From positions 248,001-312,000 of the forward strand of contig LVAC01000023.1 of NCBI GenBank assembly GCA_001602955.1: a stretch of 64,000 nt of DNA, read 5' to 3'. The notes beneath the pieces were generated by a model. The model had not been told where the DNA came from. It ran no database searches and worked only from the letters and a program-made list of their open reading frames with translations. Origin of the DNA: Sulfurospirillum sp001602955 (GTDB lineage Bacteria; Campylobacterota; Campylobacteria; Campylobacterales; Sulfurospirillaceae). Every line of letters begins with the position of its first letter. Position 1 is the stretch's first letter. Shown piece after piece: positions 42,887 to 52,315 of the stretch. The position numbers and the translations under genes are program-made.

Positions 42887-44800
42887 TTGATCAAAATTGT
42901 TCTATGTTTAGTTTTATCCGTCTCATTTGTATTCAGCGAAACCATAGATTATTTATTAAGCGAATATGAGCGCGCCTCCGATAATTCATTGCAAACCGTC
43001 GATGAAAAAATAGGGCATGTCATTAACTACTCCCAACAAGAGATTCGGTTGATGCAATACCGAACCCTCAACGACATTCTTCGAGAATTACCCGTTTTTA
43101 ACGTAAATTCCAACCGTTTTGGTCTTTCTACCCCTTCTTTGGTCGGCACGAAAACGACGACAAGCGGCTTCTTTCGCTTTTTTATTAACGATCATGAACT
43201 GAGCTCCGGATACGACCAATCGACTTTGCTCTCATGGGGCGATCTTCCTCTGGATTTTATCGATCACGTCGAAATCTATTACGGAGAAAGTTCTTTTTCC
43301 TTCGGTAATGAAACGGGAATGTATTATATTCGTATCTATACGAAAGAGCCTGAAAAAGAAAATGCCTCGGCAATTAATCTAGGAATCAACTCCCAAAAAG
43401 CGTATTTGCAAAGTTTTACGCAGTCGCAAACCTTTGAAAACGGTTGGAAATACCTTATGTTTGTCAATCAATCCCGAATATTTAGAGAGTCGGATTATAA
43501 AAACCAGACCCTTAACGCTAACGGAATACGAAGGTATCTCTTTGCCGATGCCAGTAACGAAACCTCTCGCATCAGCGCGGCGTATACCGATTTTTCAAGC
43601 AACAATTACGCGGGACTTTCCATCGATGCTATCCCCGATAGCGGACGTATGCGCTCCAAGGATTTTTTCGTTGACGTAACGCACTTTTTTTTAGACGACC
43701 GCTCCATCAAGGCAAACCTCTCCTTTGATGCGAATAACCGAGAGTATTACGAAGAGAACGCCCAAGGATTATGGCTCGTTCCCGTCCTCGATTTTACGCA
43801 ATTGGGATTAACGATTCCCATCGCGTTCGATGAAGAATTAGAAGTTTTCAAAACCAACGCATTTCTTTCAAAAACCTTCACAAGTGAAGAAAACACGTTT
43901 CTCACGGCATTCAATGTTCAACATAAAAGTTACGATGTTAACACTAGAAAAACAATCAATATGCTGCATCAAACAACCGATGTAGGAGCATACAACGACT
44001 TCGATACCGAGACGATCGGCTCTTTGATCGTACAAGACAGTTACCGCTTAAACGACGAGATCATTCTCGTCGCCAACGCAAAATCGGATCGACACCGACG
44101 TGACGGATTTATGGAAGACTCGACCGATTCGCTTTATCGTATCGGGGCAATTTATACGCCGACAGATTATCTCGGTCTCAAGAGCTTTTACACGAAAACT
44201 GCTATTGCACCCACATTTTACACGATCGATTATGCCGCTTTTTTCGACAAAGAACTCCAATCGCAAATTTACCGTTTCTATACCTTGGAAGCGGCATTGA
44301 CGTTTGGCGACTCTAAAGTGAATGTTACGTACGATCATGTTGCTATCGACGATTTTATCTACTATGACCCTACGGTCGGATTTTTGAACGTCGATCATAC
44401 GATTCATACCGAAGGTCTGATCTTTGATTACGAATACGCCTTATCGCGCAACGACAAATTGCACCTCAATTATTACACGTCGACGCTTAGCGAAACGATC
44501 AATAATTCAACCAAGGGCGGCTATATTAAATACATGGGCAGTTACCAAAAGTGGGACTACTTTACCTCTTTGATTTACAAAAACGCCTACCGTTACGAAA
44601 CGATCAACGTTCCGGCAAGCTATAACGTGAGCCTCGGTGCAACCTACCATCTAACAAAAGATCTGAGCTATAGCGTCAAAGTCAATAACATTCTCGACAA
44701 ATCGACGCGTTCTCTTTACCAAGAAAACGTTAACGGCTCTTTCACACTCGAAGACGATAACGATCGAAGCATCTTTTTTTCGCTGCAATGGATTTTTTAA
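42887..44800 (+). CDS. TonB-dependent receptor-like outer-membrane protein
   Basis: 637 residues: a signal peptide (cleaved near residue 17), a plug domain (about 40-160) with TLNDILRELPVFNV and PLDFIDHVEIYYGESSFSFGNETGMYYIRIYT, and a long beta-barrel ending in the aromatic FFSLQWIF, as outer-membrane proteins need. The plug lacks the usual strong VDG sequence and no clear TonB box is seen. It begins with TTG and the stop overlaps the next start as TAATG. With a periplasmic protein and a GGDEF-EAL protein it makes one operon, so a sensing role is as likely as uptake. Confidence 0.83.
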   Translation: MIKIVLCLVLSVSFVFSETIDYLLSEYERASDNSLQTVDEKIGHVINYSQQEIRLMQYRTLNDILRELPVFNVNSNRFGLSTPSLVGTKTTTSGFFRFFINDHELSSGYDQSTLLSWGDLPLDFIDHVEIYYGESSFSFGNETGMYYIRIYTKEPEKENASAINLGINSQKAYLQSFTQSQTFENGWKYLMFVNQSRIFRESDYKNQTLNANGIRRYLFADASNETSRISAAYTDFSSNNYAGLSIDAIPDSGRMRSKDFFVDVTHFFLDDRSIKANLSFDANNREYYEENAQGLWLVPVLDFTQLGLTIPIAFDEELEVFKTNAFLSKTFTSEENTFLTAFNVQHKSYDVNTRKTINMLHQTTDVGAYNDFDTETIGSLIVQDSYRLNDEIILVANAKSDRHRRDGFMEDSTDSLYRIGAIYTPTDYLGLKSFYTKTAIAPTFYTIDYAAFFDKELQSQIYRFYTLEAALTFGDSKVNVTYDHVAIDDFIYYDPTVGFLNVDHTIHTEGLIFDYEYALSRNDKLHLNYYTSTLSETINNSTKGGYIKYMGSYQKWDYFTSLIYKNAYRYETINVPASYNVSLGATYHLTKDLSYSVKVNNILDKSTRSLYQENVNGSFTLEDDNDRSIFFSLQWIF

Positions 44801-45258
44801 TGAAGCACGTCATACTCCTTGGCTTACTTGCGATTTTCACGTATGCGGATAATTATACGTTTTTGGTCAAACCGTATCAAAAAGAGATAGAATTAGAGGC
44901 AAAAATTATTGCCGAAATTGCCGCTTCTTCTTTGGACGAACCCCTTAGACTCTTTATCCCGGAAATTTCAAAACTTGAAAAAAGCGTCTACGCGCAGTAT
45001 GCAACGCTTAGCACGACATGTGAAGATGCCAACTTTATTTTTATCAATAAAAACATCGATGAAAAAAATATCTGCCATGGTAAAAACACGCTTTACTTTA
45101 CCAACAATTATCGGAAACTTCTTTCCGACGAACGTTATTTCGGTGCTTTTTTTTGGAATAAAAGCCGACCGAATATCGTTTTTATCCAACGACGACTCCA
45201 AGCACACCGCATCCATTTACCGAGCTCTTTTGAACAGTTTATCGAGTCGATCGAATGA
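44800..45258 (+). CDS. small periplasmic protein linking receptor and c-di-GMP protein
   Basis: 152 residues, starting at ATG 44800 in a TAATG overlap. A signal peptide ends near FTYA at about residue 16. The mature domain has two cysteines that could form a disulfide (TTCEDANF and ICHGK), a DANFIFINKN stretch and a C-terminal FFWNKSRPNIVFIQRRLQAH. Size and place recall YfiR-type periplasmic regulators of diguanylate cyclases, but I can only claim a similar layout, not homology. It couples to the next gene by an ATGA overlap. Confidence 0.7.
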   Translation: MKHVILLGLLAIFTYADNYTFLVKPYQKEIELEAKIIAEIAASSLDEPLRLFIPEISKLEKSVYAQYATLSTTCEDANFIFINKNIDEKNICHGKNTLYFTNNYRKLLSDERYFGAFFWNKSRPNIVFIQRRLQAHRIHLPSSFEQFIESIE

Positions 45259-47171
45259 CACTGCGCTCGTTATGGCATAAAAGTCCGTTTTATTTTTTTA
45301 TTCCGACGCTTTTGATTGCTTTTGTTCTGCTTTTACTTCTTAGCTATACGATTAAACTTGAAGAGCAAATCGGTCGCAAACTCTTTACGATTTCCACTTC
45401 CGATCTTTTCAGCATCACCCAAAATTGCGCTTCGCAAGTCGAAAATTTGCTTCATTCCCAACACAATTACGTCGAAGCGTTGAAAAACGACGTCACGTTA
45501 CAACGCCGCGTCGAATCGTATCTCAAAACACTCTTAACGCCCAATATCAAATACGCATATTTGGTTTACAAAGACGACCGCGGCATCTTTCGCTTTTTAA
45601 GCGATGCATCCAACAAAGAAGACAAAGCGATGATCAATCAAAAACTAGATATCGAAAGTCCCGAATGGTTTCGTATCTACGAAGAAAAACGTCCCGTTAT
45701 TATTCATCATACGCTCTTGCATCAACTATCGCTTACCTACCTCCTACCCATTCAATACGACCATCAGGTGCGACTCGTCTTGGCTATTGATTTTTCGGTT
45801 CAAAAAATCGAAGAAGTGAACTATGTTTTGACGATTTTAAAACGTGGAATTATCGGCATAATGGTGATTATCGGCGTTATTTTATTCTTTTTGATCCTGC
45901 AGGCGATTCGTTTGAAAGATATACGCAAAAATAGCTTTATCGATAAACTGACCGGCGTTTATAACCGTAACTACCTGCAACATTACCAAGATTTGATTCC
46001 GCTCGACGATTATATTATTGCGGCGTTAGACATCGACTATTTTAAAAAAATCAACGATACCTACGGACACGATAGCGGCGATCAGGTGCTAACGCAAATC
46101 GCTCAAACGCTTTTAACTTCAACGCGAGAAAAAGAAGATATCGTCATTCGATACGGAGGAGAAGAGTTTTTAATCTTAGCGCGTATGCAAAAAAATGATC
46201 CGAGCACACCGCTTAATATCATTGAAAAACTCTTCAGTACGATTCAAAATACCCGTTTTGTATTGCCCTCCAATGAATCGATTCAGCTTAGCGTTTCGAT
46301 CGGCGTTAATCTCGTTCCTCAAAAATCACGTACGTTTCAAGAAGCTTTTAAACTTGCCGACGTCGCACTTTACAATGCCAAATCGAAAGGGCGCAATACC
46401 ATTGAGATTTACGACGAATCCGGACACAAAGATCAACGCGGTCATTTATCCTTAGCCGAAATTAAAGCGGCAATCGAAGAAGATCGCCTGACATGTTACT
46501 ATCAAAAAATTATCGATGTCGAAACCGCTCAGATTTCACATTACGAAGCTCTTTTGCGCCTTTTCGACCATGAAAACCGCATCGTAACGCCCGATAAAAT
46601 CCTTCCGAGCATTCAAGGTACGTTTTTATTGCGGAACATTACGCAAAAAGTTCTCGGTGTCTGCTATCAACAACTTCGTCTTCATCCCAAGCTTTGCATC
46701 AACGTGAATCTCAATCCTCAAGATATTATCGACGAGACGATCTTATCGCTTCTAAAAACCTACGCACAAGACCCTTTGATCGCAAAACGCTTAGGTTTAG
46801 AGCTGGTTGAGACGGAAGATTTGGTACGTAAAGAAAAAGCAAAAGAGAATTTATCGATGCTGAAGCGCTTAGGGTATCAAATCTTTATCGACGATTTTGG
46901 GAGTGGATATTCCAACTTTATTTACCTTGCCGAATTAAAACCCGATTTTATTAAAATTGACGGGAGTATTATTCAAAAAATTCTAACCGATACGATTTCA
47001 TTTTTATTGGTCAAAAATATCGTGACGTTTGCCAAAGAAGCCGGTATCCAAGTTATCGCCGAATACGTAAGCGATGAAGGCATCTGTGAACAAATTCGCG
47101 ATTTAGGCATTCGCTACGCCCAAGGCTTCTTCTTCTCTCGCCCCGAACCGGCTTCCTCACTTTGCGATTAA
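45255..47171 (+). CDS. GGDEF-EAL protein with periplasmic sensor domain
   Basis: 638-residue membrane protein for cyclic-di-GMP turnover. Two membrane segments (about 12-36 and 195-220) enclose a periplasmic sensor domain. The GGDEF domain has an intact active site YGGEEF (301-305), but no RxxD inhibitory site five residues before it. The EAL domain has EALLR (431-435), LNPQDI, ELVETED, DDFGSGYSN, FIKIDGSII and a final IAEYV glutamate, so both activities look possible. It is the last gene of the receptor operon and overlaps the convergent nuclease gene by four bases. Confidence 0.9.
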   Translation: MTLRSLWHKSPFYFFIPTLLIAFVLLLLLSYTIKLEEQIGRKLFTISTSDLFSITQNCASQVENLLHSQHNYVEALKNDVTLQRRVESYLKTLLTPNIKYAYLVYKDDRGIFRFLSDASNKEDKAMINQKLDIESPEWFRIYEEKRPVIIHHTLLHQLSLTYLLPIQYDHQVRLVLAIDFSVQKIEEVNYVLTILKRGIIGIMVIIGVILFFLILQAIRLKDIRKNSFIDKLTGVYNRNYLQHYQDLIPLDDYIIAALDIDYFKKINDTYGHDSGDQVLTQIAQTLLTSTREKEDIVIRYGGEEFLILARMQKNDPSTPLNIIEKLFSTIQNTRFVLPSNESIQLSVSIGVNLVPQKSRTFQEAFKLADVALYNAKSKGRNTIEIYDESGHKDQRGHLSLAEIKAAIEEDRLTCYYQKIIDVETAQISHYEALLRLFDHENRIVTPDKILPSIQGTFLLRNITQKVLGVCYQQLRLHPKLCINVNLNPQDIIDETILSLLKTYAQDPLIAKRLGLELVETEDLVRKEKAKENLSMLKRLGYQIFIDDFGSGYSNFIYLAELKPDFIKIDGSIIQKILTDTISFLLVKNIVTFAKEAGIQVIAEYVSDEGICEQIRDLGIRYAQGFFFSRPEPASSLCD

Positions 47172-48001
47172 AACCACTGCTCTCCTTGCGAGGCTTCTAT
47201 TTTTTCTTCAAGCGCATCGTCTAGCTCGCATAGAAAATCAAACCCGCTGCGACGTTCGATTTCATCGATACTGACCGCATAACGTTCGAAAGAATCGTTT
47301 GACTTGGCGTTTTGAGGAATAATCACGCCGAACGTATGAAGCTGATCGGTTGCGTCGATACCGACGTAAAATTTATAAAATGCCGAGGGAACTTGAATCC
47401 ATGCCGAACTTTTTAACGTTTGAGAACGTCCTTCAAACAAGGGTCCGGTATACACCCACAATACTTTGTATTTTGGAGCGAACGTCTCGATTTCCGCTTC
47501 TTCTAGACGTTGCCAAATTTTTTGATTTAAAGAGGGTTTTTGCGGCGTAATATTGGTCATCAAAAAGGTCTCGTATTGAGCGGTTTTACCGTAGAGACGG
47601 GCTATCGCGAAATTGGGTGCCATGTGCCCTCGATCATACCCGCTATTGGTATAATCGTCTTGTGCGATTAAGCCGAGATTTCGCCAATCACGACTAAAAC
47701 TTTCAGGGCGTTTGAGTGAGCCTGTCTCGCTAGAAGAAGGTGTAAGTTTATAAACCACCCAAAGTGGATTGGCTTTTATATCCGAATACCCTACCATATA
47801 CGCACGATTGCGAAAAACACGCGTCCAATGTTCGCTACGTGCATCGAGTGCTTGAGGAACACCTTTAAAACACATCGTATCGCGCGCGATAAAAACTTCG
47901 TACATGTAAGAAAGCCCTCCTAAAAGAAGGGCTACGATTAAGAGTTTTGGATAGCGTATCGCTAAACGCAGAAGCGTCGTGAAAAGGCGTTCGCGTCGCA
48001 T
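47168..48001 (-). CDS. membrane-anchored DNA/RNA non-specific endonuclease
   Basis: 277-residue NUC1-type nuclease with an N-terminal membrane segment (about 18-36) that places the enzyme in the periplasm. The catalytic motif YDRGHMAPNFAI, and metal-binding TNITPQKPSLNQKIWQRLE downstream, are intact, followed by LWVYTGPLF. Such nucleases degrade incoming or environmental DNA and can limit natural transformation, as Dns does elsewhere. It lies ten bases downstream of argS, on the same strand. Confidence 0.92.
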   Translation of the reverse strand: MRRERLFTTLLRLAIRYPKLLIVALLLGGLSYMYEVFIARDTMCFKGVPQALDARSEHWTRVFRNRAYMVGYSDIKANPLWVVYKLTPSSSETGSLKRPESFSRDWRNLGLIAQDDYTNSGYDRGHMAPNFAIARLYGKTAQYETFLMTNITPQKPSLNQKIWQRLEEAEIETFAPKYKVLWVYTGPLFEGRSQTLKSSAWIQVPSAFYKFYVGIDATDQLHTFGVIIPQNAKSNDSFERYAVSIDEIERRSGFDFLCELDDALEEKIEASQGEQWF

Positions 48002-48010
48002 GAAGAAAGA

Positions 48011-49600
48011 CTACATTCTCTCTTTAGCATGAATGCCGATCATGCGAAGCCCTACGCGTAAAGAGAGTGCAACGACGGCAAATAGTTTAAGTAGCTTGGC
48101 TTCGTCGTCACTTCCGACGACACGATTTTCGTTGTAAAATTTATGCAGTGCCGCCGCAAGGGATTTTAAATATTCGGTTACTTTTTGTACTTGTCGGGAA
48201 TGAAATGCATCATCTAAAACTTCGGGAAGTAAGAGAGCACTAAAAAGAAGATTTTGAGCCTCTTCGCTTAAGTTTTCTAATGTGACATGTACGATATCTT
48301 GAAGCGATTTTTCAGCTTTTGCAAAAATCTGATTGACCCTTGCATGAGCGTAATTCACGTAAAAAATGGGATTGTTATTGTCTTCTTGCTTAAACACGTC
48401 GATGTCAAACTCAAGGTGCGTATCCGATTTTTTGCTGAGAAAAACGAAACGTAATGCGTCACTGCCTATCTCGGCAACGACGTCGCTCATCAAAATAAAA
48501 TTTCCGGCACGTTTACTCATTTTATACGGCTCTTTGCCTTTGAGCAAAGAGACCATTTGCGCCAATAATACTTCCAGTTTGGATTCGTCGTAGCCTAAGA
48601 AATTAATCGCCGCTTTCACGCGTGCAATATAACCGTGGTGGTCTGCGCCCCAAATGTTAATATAGTGATCGTAACCGCGCTGAAACTTATTGTCGTGGTA
48701 GATAATATCTCCCGCCAAATAGGTCGGTCTTCCGTCTTCTCTCACGACGACGCGATCTTTTTCGTCGCCCAAGTCAGTCGAACGGATCCACACTTTGCCG
48801 CCTTCTTCATACGTTTTAGCATTGTTGCGCAATCGCATAAAGCTGGCGTCCCATTGATCATAAAGGGATTTTTCGCTGACAAACTGCTCAAAATGGATTC
48901 CTACGTCCGCAAGATTGGATCGAATGAGCTCTAGCATCTTGTCTTTGCCCCAGACGGACAAACGTTTGATATTTTCTTCGTTATGGAAAATCGCTTCCCC
49001 GAGCTCGTCTTTGGCGACAAACGCCAAATCGACGATGTACTCACCGCGATAGAACTCTTCGGGCCATTGCACGTCAACGTTCAGTATATGCTCACGTCCG
49101 GCAAGGTAAATCGAAAGTCCTAGCAAATCGACTTGATTCCCCGCATCGTTGACGTAATATTCGGTCGTAATTTTATACCCAAGATGCGTTCCGATACGAT
49201 AGAGAGCATCGCCCATGACCGCGCCTCTGGCATGTCCGATATGCAAAGGTCCTGTAGGATTTGCACTGACGTATTCCAATAAAATGGATTCGTCATGCGT
49301 ATCGCTACCAAATTCGGCTTCATGTTCCAACGCCCATGTCGCATAGTGATCAAGAAACGACTCGCTCAATTTAAAATTGATGTACCCTTTGATCGGTGTA
49401 ACGGCTTGAAAAATACCGTCGGTATCGAACTTGGAACAAAGCTCTTCGGCAATCGCAATAGGAGATTTTTTCAACTCTTTTGCTAACGAAAATGCGATCG
49501 GCGTTGCATAATGCCCAAAAAAAAGATTGGTCGGTTTTTCTAAAACAAACTCTCTTTGCAGTGTCTTTTGAATGACTTCGGTAACTCTTTTTTTCAACAC
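48011..49600 (-). CDS. argS: arginyl-tRNA synthetase
   Basis: Charges tRNA-Arg. The 529 residues show the class I HIGH motif in NPTGPLHIGHARGA, YYVNDAGNQ, and the KMSK motif PYKMSKRAGN; the C-terminal anticodon-binding part ends LRVGLRMIGIHAKERM. The length is slightly under the E. coli enzyme's, as is typical here. It starts seven bases after tatA in the operon rpsB to argS. Confidence 0.96.
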   Translation of the reverse strand: MLKKRVTEVIQKTLQREFVLEKPTNLFFGHYATPIAFSLAKELKKSPIAIAEELCSKFDTDGIFQAVTPIKGYINFKLSESFLDHYATWALEHEAEFGSDTHDESILLEYVSANPTGPLHIGHARGAVMGDALYRIGTHLGYKITTEYYVNDAGNQVDLLGLSIYLAGREHILNVDVQWPEEFYRGEYIVDLAFVAKDELGEAIFHNEENIKRLSVWGKDKMLELIRSNLADVGIHFEQFVSEKSLYDQWDASFMRLRNNAKTYEEGGKVWIRSTDLGDEKDRVVVREDGRPTYLAGDIIYHDNKFQRGYDHYINIWGADHHGYIARVKAAINFLGYDESKLEVLLAQMVSLLKGKEPYKMSKRAGNFILMSDVVAEIGSDALRFVFLSKKSDTHLEFDIDVFKQEDNNNPIFYVNYAHARVNQIFAKAEKSLQDIVHVTLENLSEEAQNLLFSALLLPEVLDDAFHSRQVQKVTEYLKSLAAALHKFYNENRVVGSDDEAKLLKLFAVVALSLRVGLRMIGIHAKERM

Positions 49601-49606
49601 CGAACC

Positions 49607-49846
49607 TTATACGGATTTTTTTTCGTCGACGTGAGGCACTGTCGTCGACGCCGTAACGTCTACTTTAGACTCTACTTTTTCGCTTGGTGCTACGGCTGTA
49701 GCTTCCTCGTCTTCTTTAATTGCTTTTTTAAAATCTTTAATTCCCTGTCCAAAGCCCTTGGCCAATTCAGGAATTTTTTTTGCACCGAAAAGCAAAACAA
49801 CCACGGCTAAAATAACTAACCAATGTCCCATACTAAACGTACCCAT
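49607..49846 (-). CDS. tatA: Tat translocase protein TatA/E, copy 1
   Basis: 79 residues: MGTFSMGHWLVILAVVVLLFGAKKIPELAKGFGQGIKDFKKAI is a complete TatA membrane helix, hinge and amphipathic helix, followed by a charged tail. It builds the pore of the twin-arginine route for folded proteins. A second tatA lies immediately upstream, with nearly the same N-terminal 45 residues. tatBC are not in the window. Confidence 0.94.
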   Translation of the reverse strand: MGTFSMGHWLVILAVVVLLFGAKKIPELAKGFGQGIKDFKKAIKEDEEATAVAPSEKVESKVDVTASTTVPHVDEKKSV

Positions 49847-49876
49847 TTTTTCTCCTTACGTAATTGATCTCAACGC

Positions 49877-50101
49877 TTAATTTGATTTTTTTTCTTCATG
49901 CGGCGGCGTTGTCGTCGCAGTCGTATCGTTTTTTGTTTCCATATTTTCTATCGTCGGCGTCTCTTCTTCTTTTATCGCTTTTTTAAAGTTTTTGATTCCT
50001 TGACCGACCCCTTTAGCAAGATCGGGGATTTTTTTCGCACCGAAAAGCAAAACGATAATCAGCAAAATGACGAGCCAGTGTGAAATACTAAACGTTCCCA
50101 T
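49877..50101 (-). CDS. tatA: Tat translocase protein TatA/E, copy 2
   Basis: 74-residue TatA with MGTFSISHWLVILLIIVLLFGAKKIPDLAKGVGQGIKNFKKAI, differing from its neighbour by few residues in the conserved part, while the tails diverge. Both genes have good ribosome sites and intact frames. Tandem TatA paralogues may come from a recent local duplication, with one possibly acting like TatE. Confidence 0.93.
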   Translation of the reverse strand: MGTFSISHWLVILLIIVLLFGAKKIPDLAKGVGQGIKNFKKAIKEEETPTIENMETKNDTTATTTPPHEEKKSN

Positions 50102-50170
50102 TGTGTTCCTTATACTCTAAAAGTAACTTATTATAGCATTTTTTCCTAAACGAAAAATGAGGCGGACTTG

Positions 50171-50785
50171 CTACTCGATATTCGCCCAAGAGCTGATGAA
50201 TTCGCCCAAATCCGTTAAAGCCGTTTTCGTACGTGAAGCTAAAGCGATCGCAATAAGCGTATGTGCGGTTTCTTCCAAATCGTCGTTAATCAGTAAATAA
50301 TCGTATTCTTTGATACATGTCATCTCTGAAACGGCATTCGCCAATCGCTTGTCGATGACGTCATTCGAATCCGTACCTCGAAAACACAGTCGTTCCCGTA
50401 AGCTTTTTTGGTCCGGAGTCGTAATAAAAACCGAAGTAATCACGTCGCCGAATTTTTCGCGAGCGATTTTATGCCCTTGAACATCGATGTCGCATACAAC
50501 CAAACGCCCCTCGTGCAACGCTTTTAAAATAGGCTTTAAAGAAGTTCCGTAATAGTTGTCGTGCACCTTTGCCCATTCTAAAAAGTATCCCGCTTCCATG
50601 TCCTGCTCAAAAGCCTCTTTGGAAATAAAATGATAACTGACACCCTCTTTTTCGCCTTCACGTATCGCGCGTGTCGTACTCGAGATAGAAAAATAAGCAT
50701 CGGGAATTGCCTGAAGTACATGCTTCATCAAAGAACTTTTTCCCGATCCGCTAGGACCTGAAAGCACTAAAAGATTGCCTTTCAT
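50171..50785 (-). CDS. gmk: guanylate kinase
   Basis: Phosphorylates GMP to GDP. The 204 residues hold the loop LSGPSGSGKSSLMKHV, the GMP-binding SSTTRAIREGEKEGVSYHF, and VCDIDVQGHKIARE, all diagnostic. It starts three bases after the acidic-protein gene. Gene order matches Campylobacter. Confidence 0.96.
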   Translation of the reverse strand: MKGNLLVLSGPSGSGKSSLMKHVLQAIPDAYFSISSTTRAIREGEKEGVSYHFISKEAFEQDMEAGYFLEWAKVHDNYYGTSLKPILKALHEGRLVVCDIDVQGHKIAREKFGDVITSVFITTPDQKSLRERLCFRGTDSNDVIDKRLANAVSEMTCIKEYDYLLINDDLEETAHTLIAIALASRTKTALTDLGEFISSWANIE

Positions 50786-50788
50786 CCT

Positions 50789-52255
50789 TTATTTCTCGTC
50801 AAAGGTAATGGAAATATTAATACGCATTCCTTTTAAGGCTTCCCGTAAAATATCGCTTTGAGCAAGTCCCGAAATACTTCTGGAAATGCTATTTTCGATT
50901 TCACCGCGTATAACGTCTATTTTTTCTTCTTCTTGCACGTCTTCTGAGTCATCTGGCGTTAAAGACTCAGGAGCATCTTCCTCTATGGTTTCTCCGAACG
51001 CCGATTTGAGAAGATTTTCGTTCAAATCGTCCAACGATGCGATGCTAATATCTTGGGTGCGAGAGGCAACAACGTCGATAGTGGCAACGGGGTCTAATAA
51101 AGCGTCTTCGTGTTCAAGCTCTTCCACGGCATCGTCGACATGTGGAATCATAAGCGCGTCATCTTCTGGAAAATCCGCTTCGTCTTCATCTTCGGATACT
51201 TCCTCCGTCGCTTCGACCAACGTTTCTTCAAAAGAGTCGATGATCTCTTCTTGCGGAAGGATTTCTTCTTCACTTTCTTCTTCACCTGCTTCGTCAATCT
51301 GCGCTATCGTCATTTCATCTGCATCGGACGCTTCCTCCAACGCCAAATCTTCGTCTTCAAGCGACTCTAAAGAGAGTACGTCCGTCTGATCTTGCATTTT
51401 TGTGTCTTGTTCAAATGCAAAATCGTCTCCTTCCTCTTTTTTCTCATCTTCGTCTTCATCGTCGAGGAAAGCTAAAGTATCGTCGATTTCATGCAAAGCT
51501 TCGTTTTCTTCTTCTTGATCGCTGTCGTCTAAAAGCTGTTTAACTTCATTAATATCATCTTTGTCTAAAATACACGGCGTTGCTTCATCTTTTCCCTCTT
51601 CAAGGAGTTCTTCGTCGTCTTCTTGCGCCGGCACCGCACCTAAGTTTTTGTCTTCTTGAAGCAATAACGACGCGTCATCCAATTCATCTAAAGCCAACTC
51701 TTCTTCATTTTTGGATGGCATATCTTGAGTATGCGCGTCGAGTAATGTTTCATCTTCAAACGACATTTCACCGAGCTCCACTTCCCCTAATTCTAACGAT
51801 GTATCTTCATCGTCGGAAGGGATCGGAAGCGTTAACGGCTCGTCTTCGTCTAAGGTATCGATATTGTCGATATCGAAGGCTTTTTCTTCGTCGTTTTGCT
51901 CCGGCAATACGATTGGATCTTCAACTCTAACGCTCAAAAGCGTATTTTTCGCTTTTTCCAGTAACGTTAGAAAATCGGTCGGTAAAAAGGGTTTTTCCAA
52001 AAGAACGTTTACGCCTTGGGGTTTTTGCGTACCTCGTTGCCCGATATAAACAACATAGTTACATTCACTCGTCTCTTTCACGCCTTCAAGGGCTTCTTCT
52101 TCATACACCTCGTTATCTACCAATATGACGTCGTATTGAACCAAGGGAACCAACCCGTAATCGTCAAATTCGTCCAACTCATACCCGACCTTATCGGTAC
52201 TAAGTTTGATAAGTCTTGAAACGGCGGGGTTCGTGTTGAGTAGTAACAGGCGCAT
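50789..52255 (-). CDS. highly acidic protein with pseudo-receiver N-terminus
   Basis: 488 residues. Residues 1-110 resemble a response-regulator receiver fold: LLLNTNPAVSRLIKL, VILVDNEVY with an Asp at the acceptor place, and LLEKPFLPTDF with the conserved Lys-Pro; the acidic pair is replaced by N-T-N, so phosphorylation is doubtful. Residues about 120-440 are an extreme D/E-rich, disordered region. The last 40 residues regain a conserved helix-strand form (IENSISRSISGLAQSDILREAL). ATG 52255 follows CAGGAG. It lies next to fliR, as an unnamed acidic protein does in Campylobacter; a flagellar link is inferred. Confidence 0.8.
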   Translation of the reverse strand: MRLLLLNTNPAVSRLIKLSTDKVGYELDEFDDYGLVPLVQYDVILVDNEVYEEEALEGVKETSECNYVVYIGQRGTQKPQGVNVLLEKPFLPTDFLTLLEKAKNTLLSVRVEDPIVLPEQNDEEKAFDIDNIDTLDEDEPLTLPIPSDDEDTSLELGEVELGEMSFEDETLLDAHTQDMPSKNEEELALDELDDASLLLQEDKNLGAVPAQEDDEELLEEGKDEATPCILDKDDINEVKQLLDDSDQEEENEALHEIDDTLAFLDDEDEDEKKEEGDDFAFEQDTKMQDQTDVLSLESLEDEDLALEEASDADEMTIAQIDEAGEEESEEEILPQEEIIDSFEETLVEATEEVSEDEDEADFPEDDALMIPHVDDAVEELEHEDALLDPVATIDVVASRTQDISIASLDDLNENLLKSAFGETIEEDAPESLTPDDSEDVQEEEKIDVIRGEIENSISRSISGLAQSDILREALKGMRINISITFDEK

Positions 52256-52315
52256 GCTCACTCCTGAATGAGAATTAGTATTTCCCATTGTAGTATAAAA
52301 AAATTTATGATTGCT

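Noticed and set aside
49607..50101. Tandem tatA genes as an assembly duplication
   Set aside because: The tails and spacer sequences differ too much for a simple assembly artefact.
51110..51389. Serine- or phenylalanine-rich frames opposite the acidic protein
   Set aside because: They are mirror images of the D/E-rich coding repeat and have no ribosome sites.
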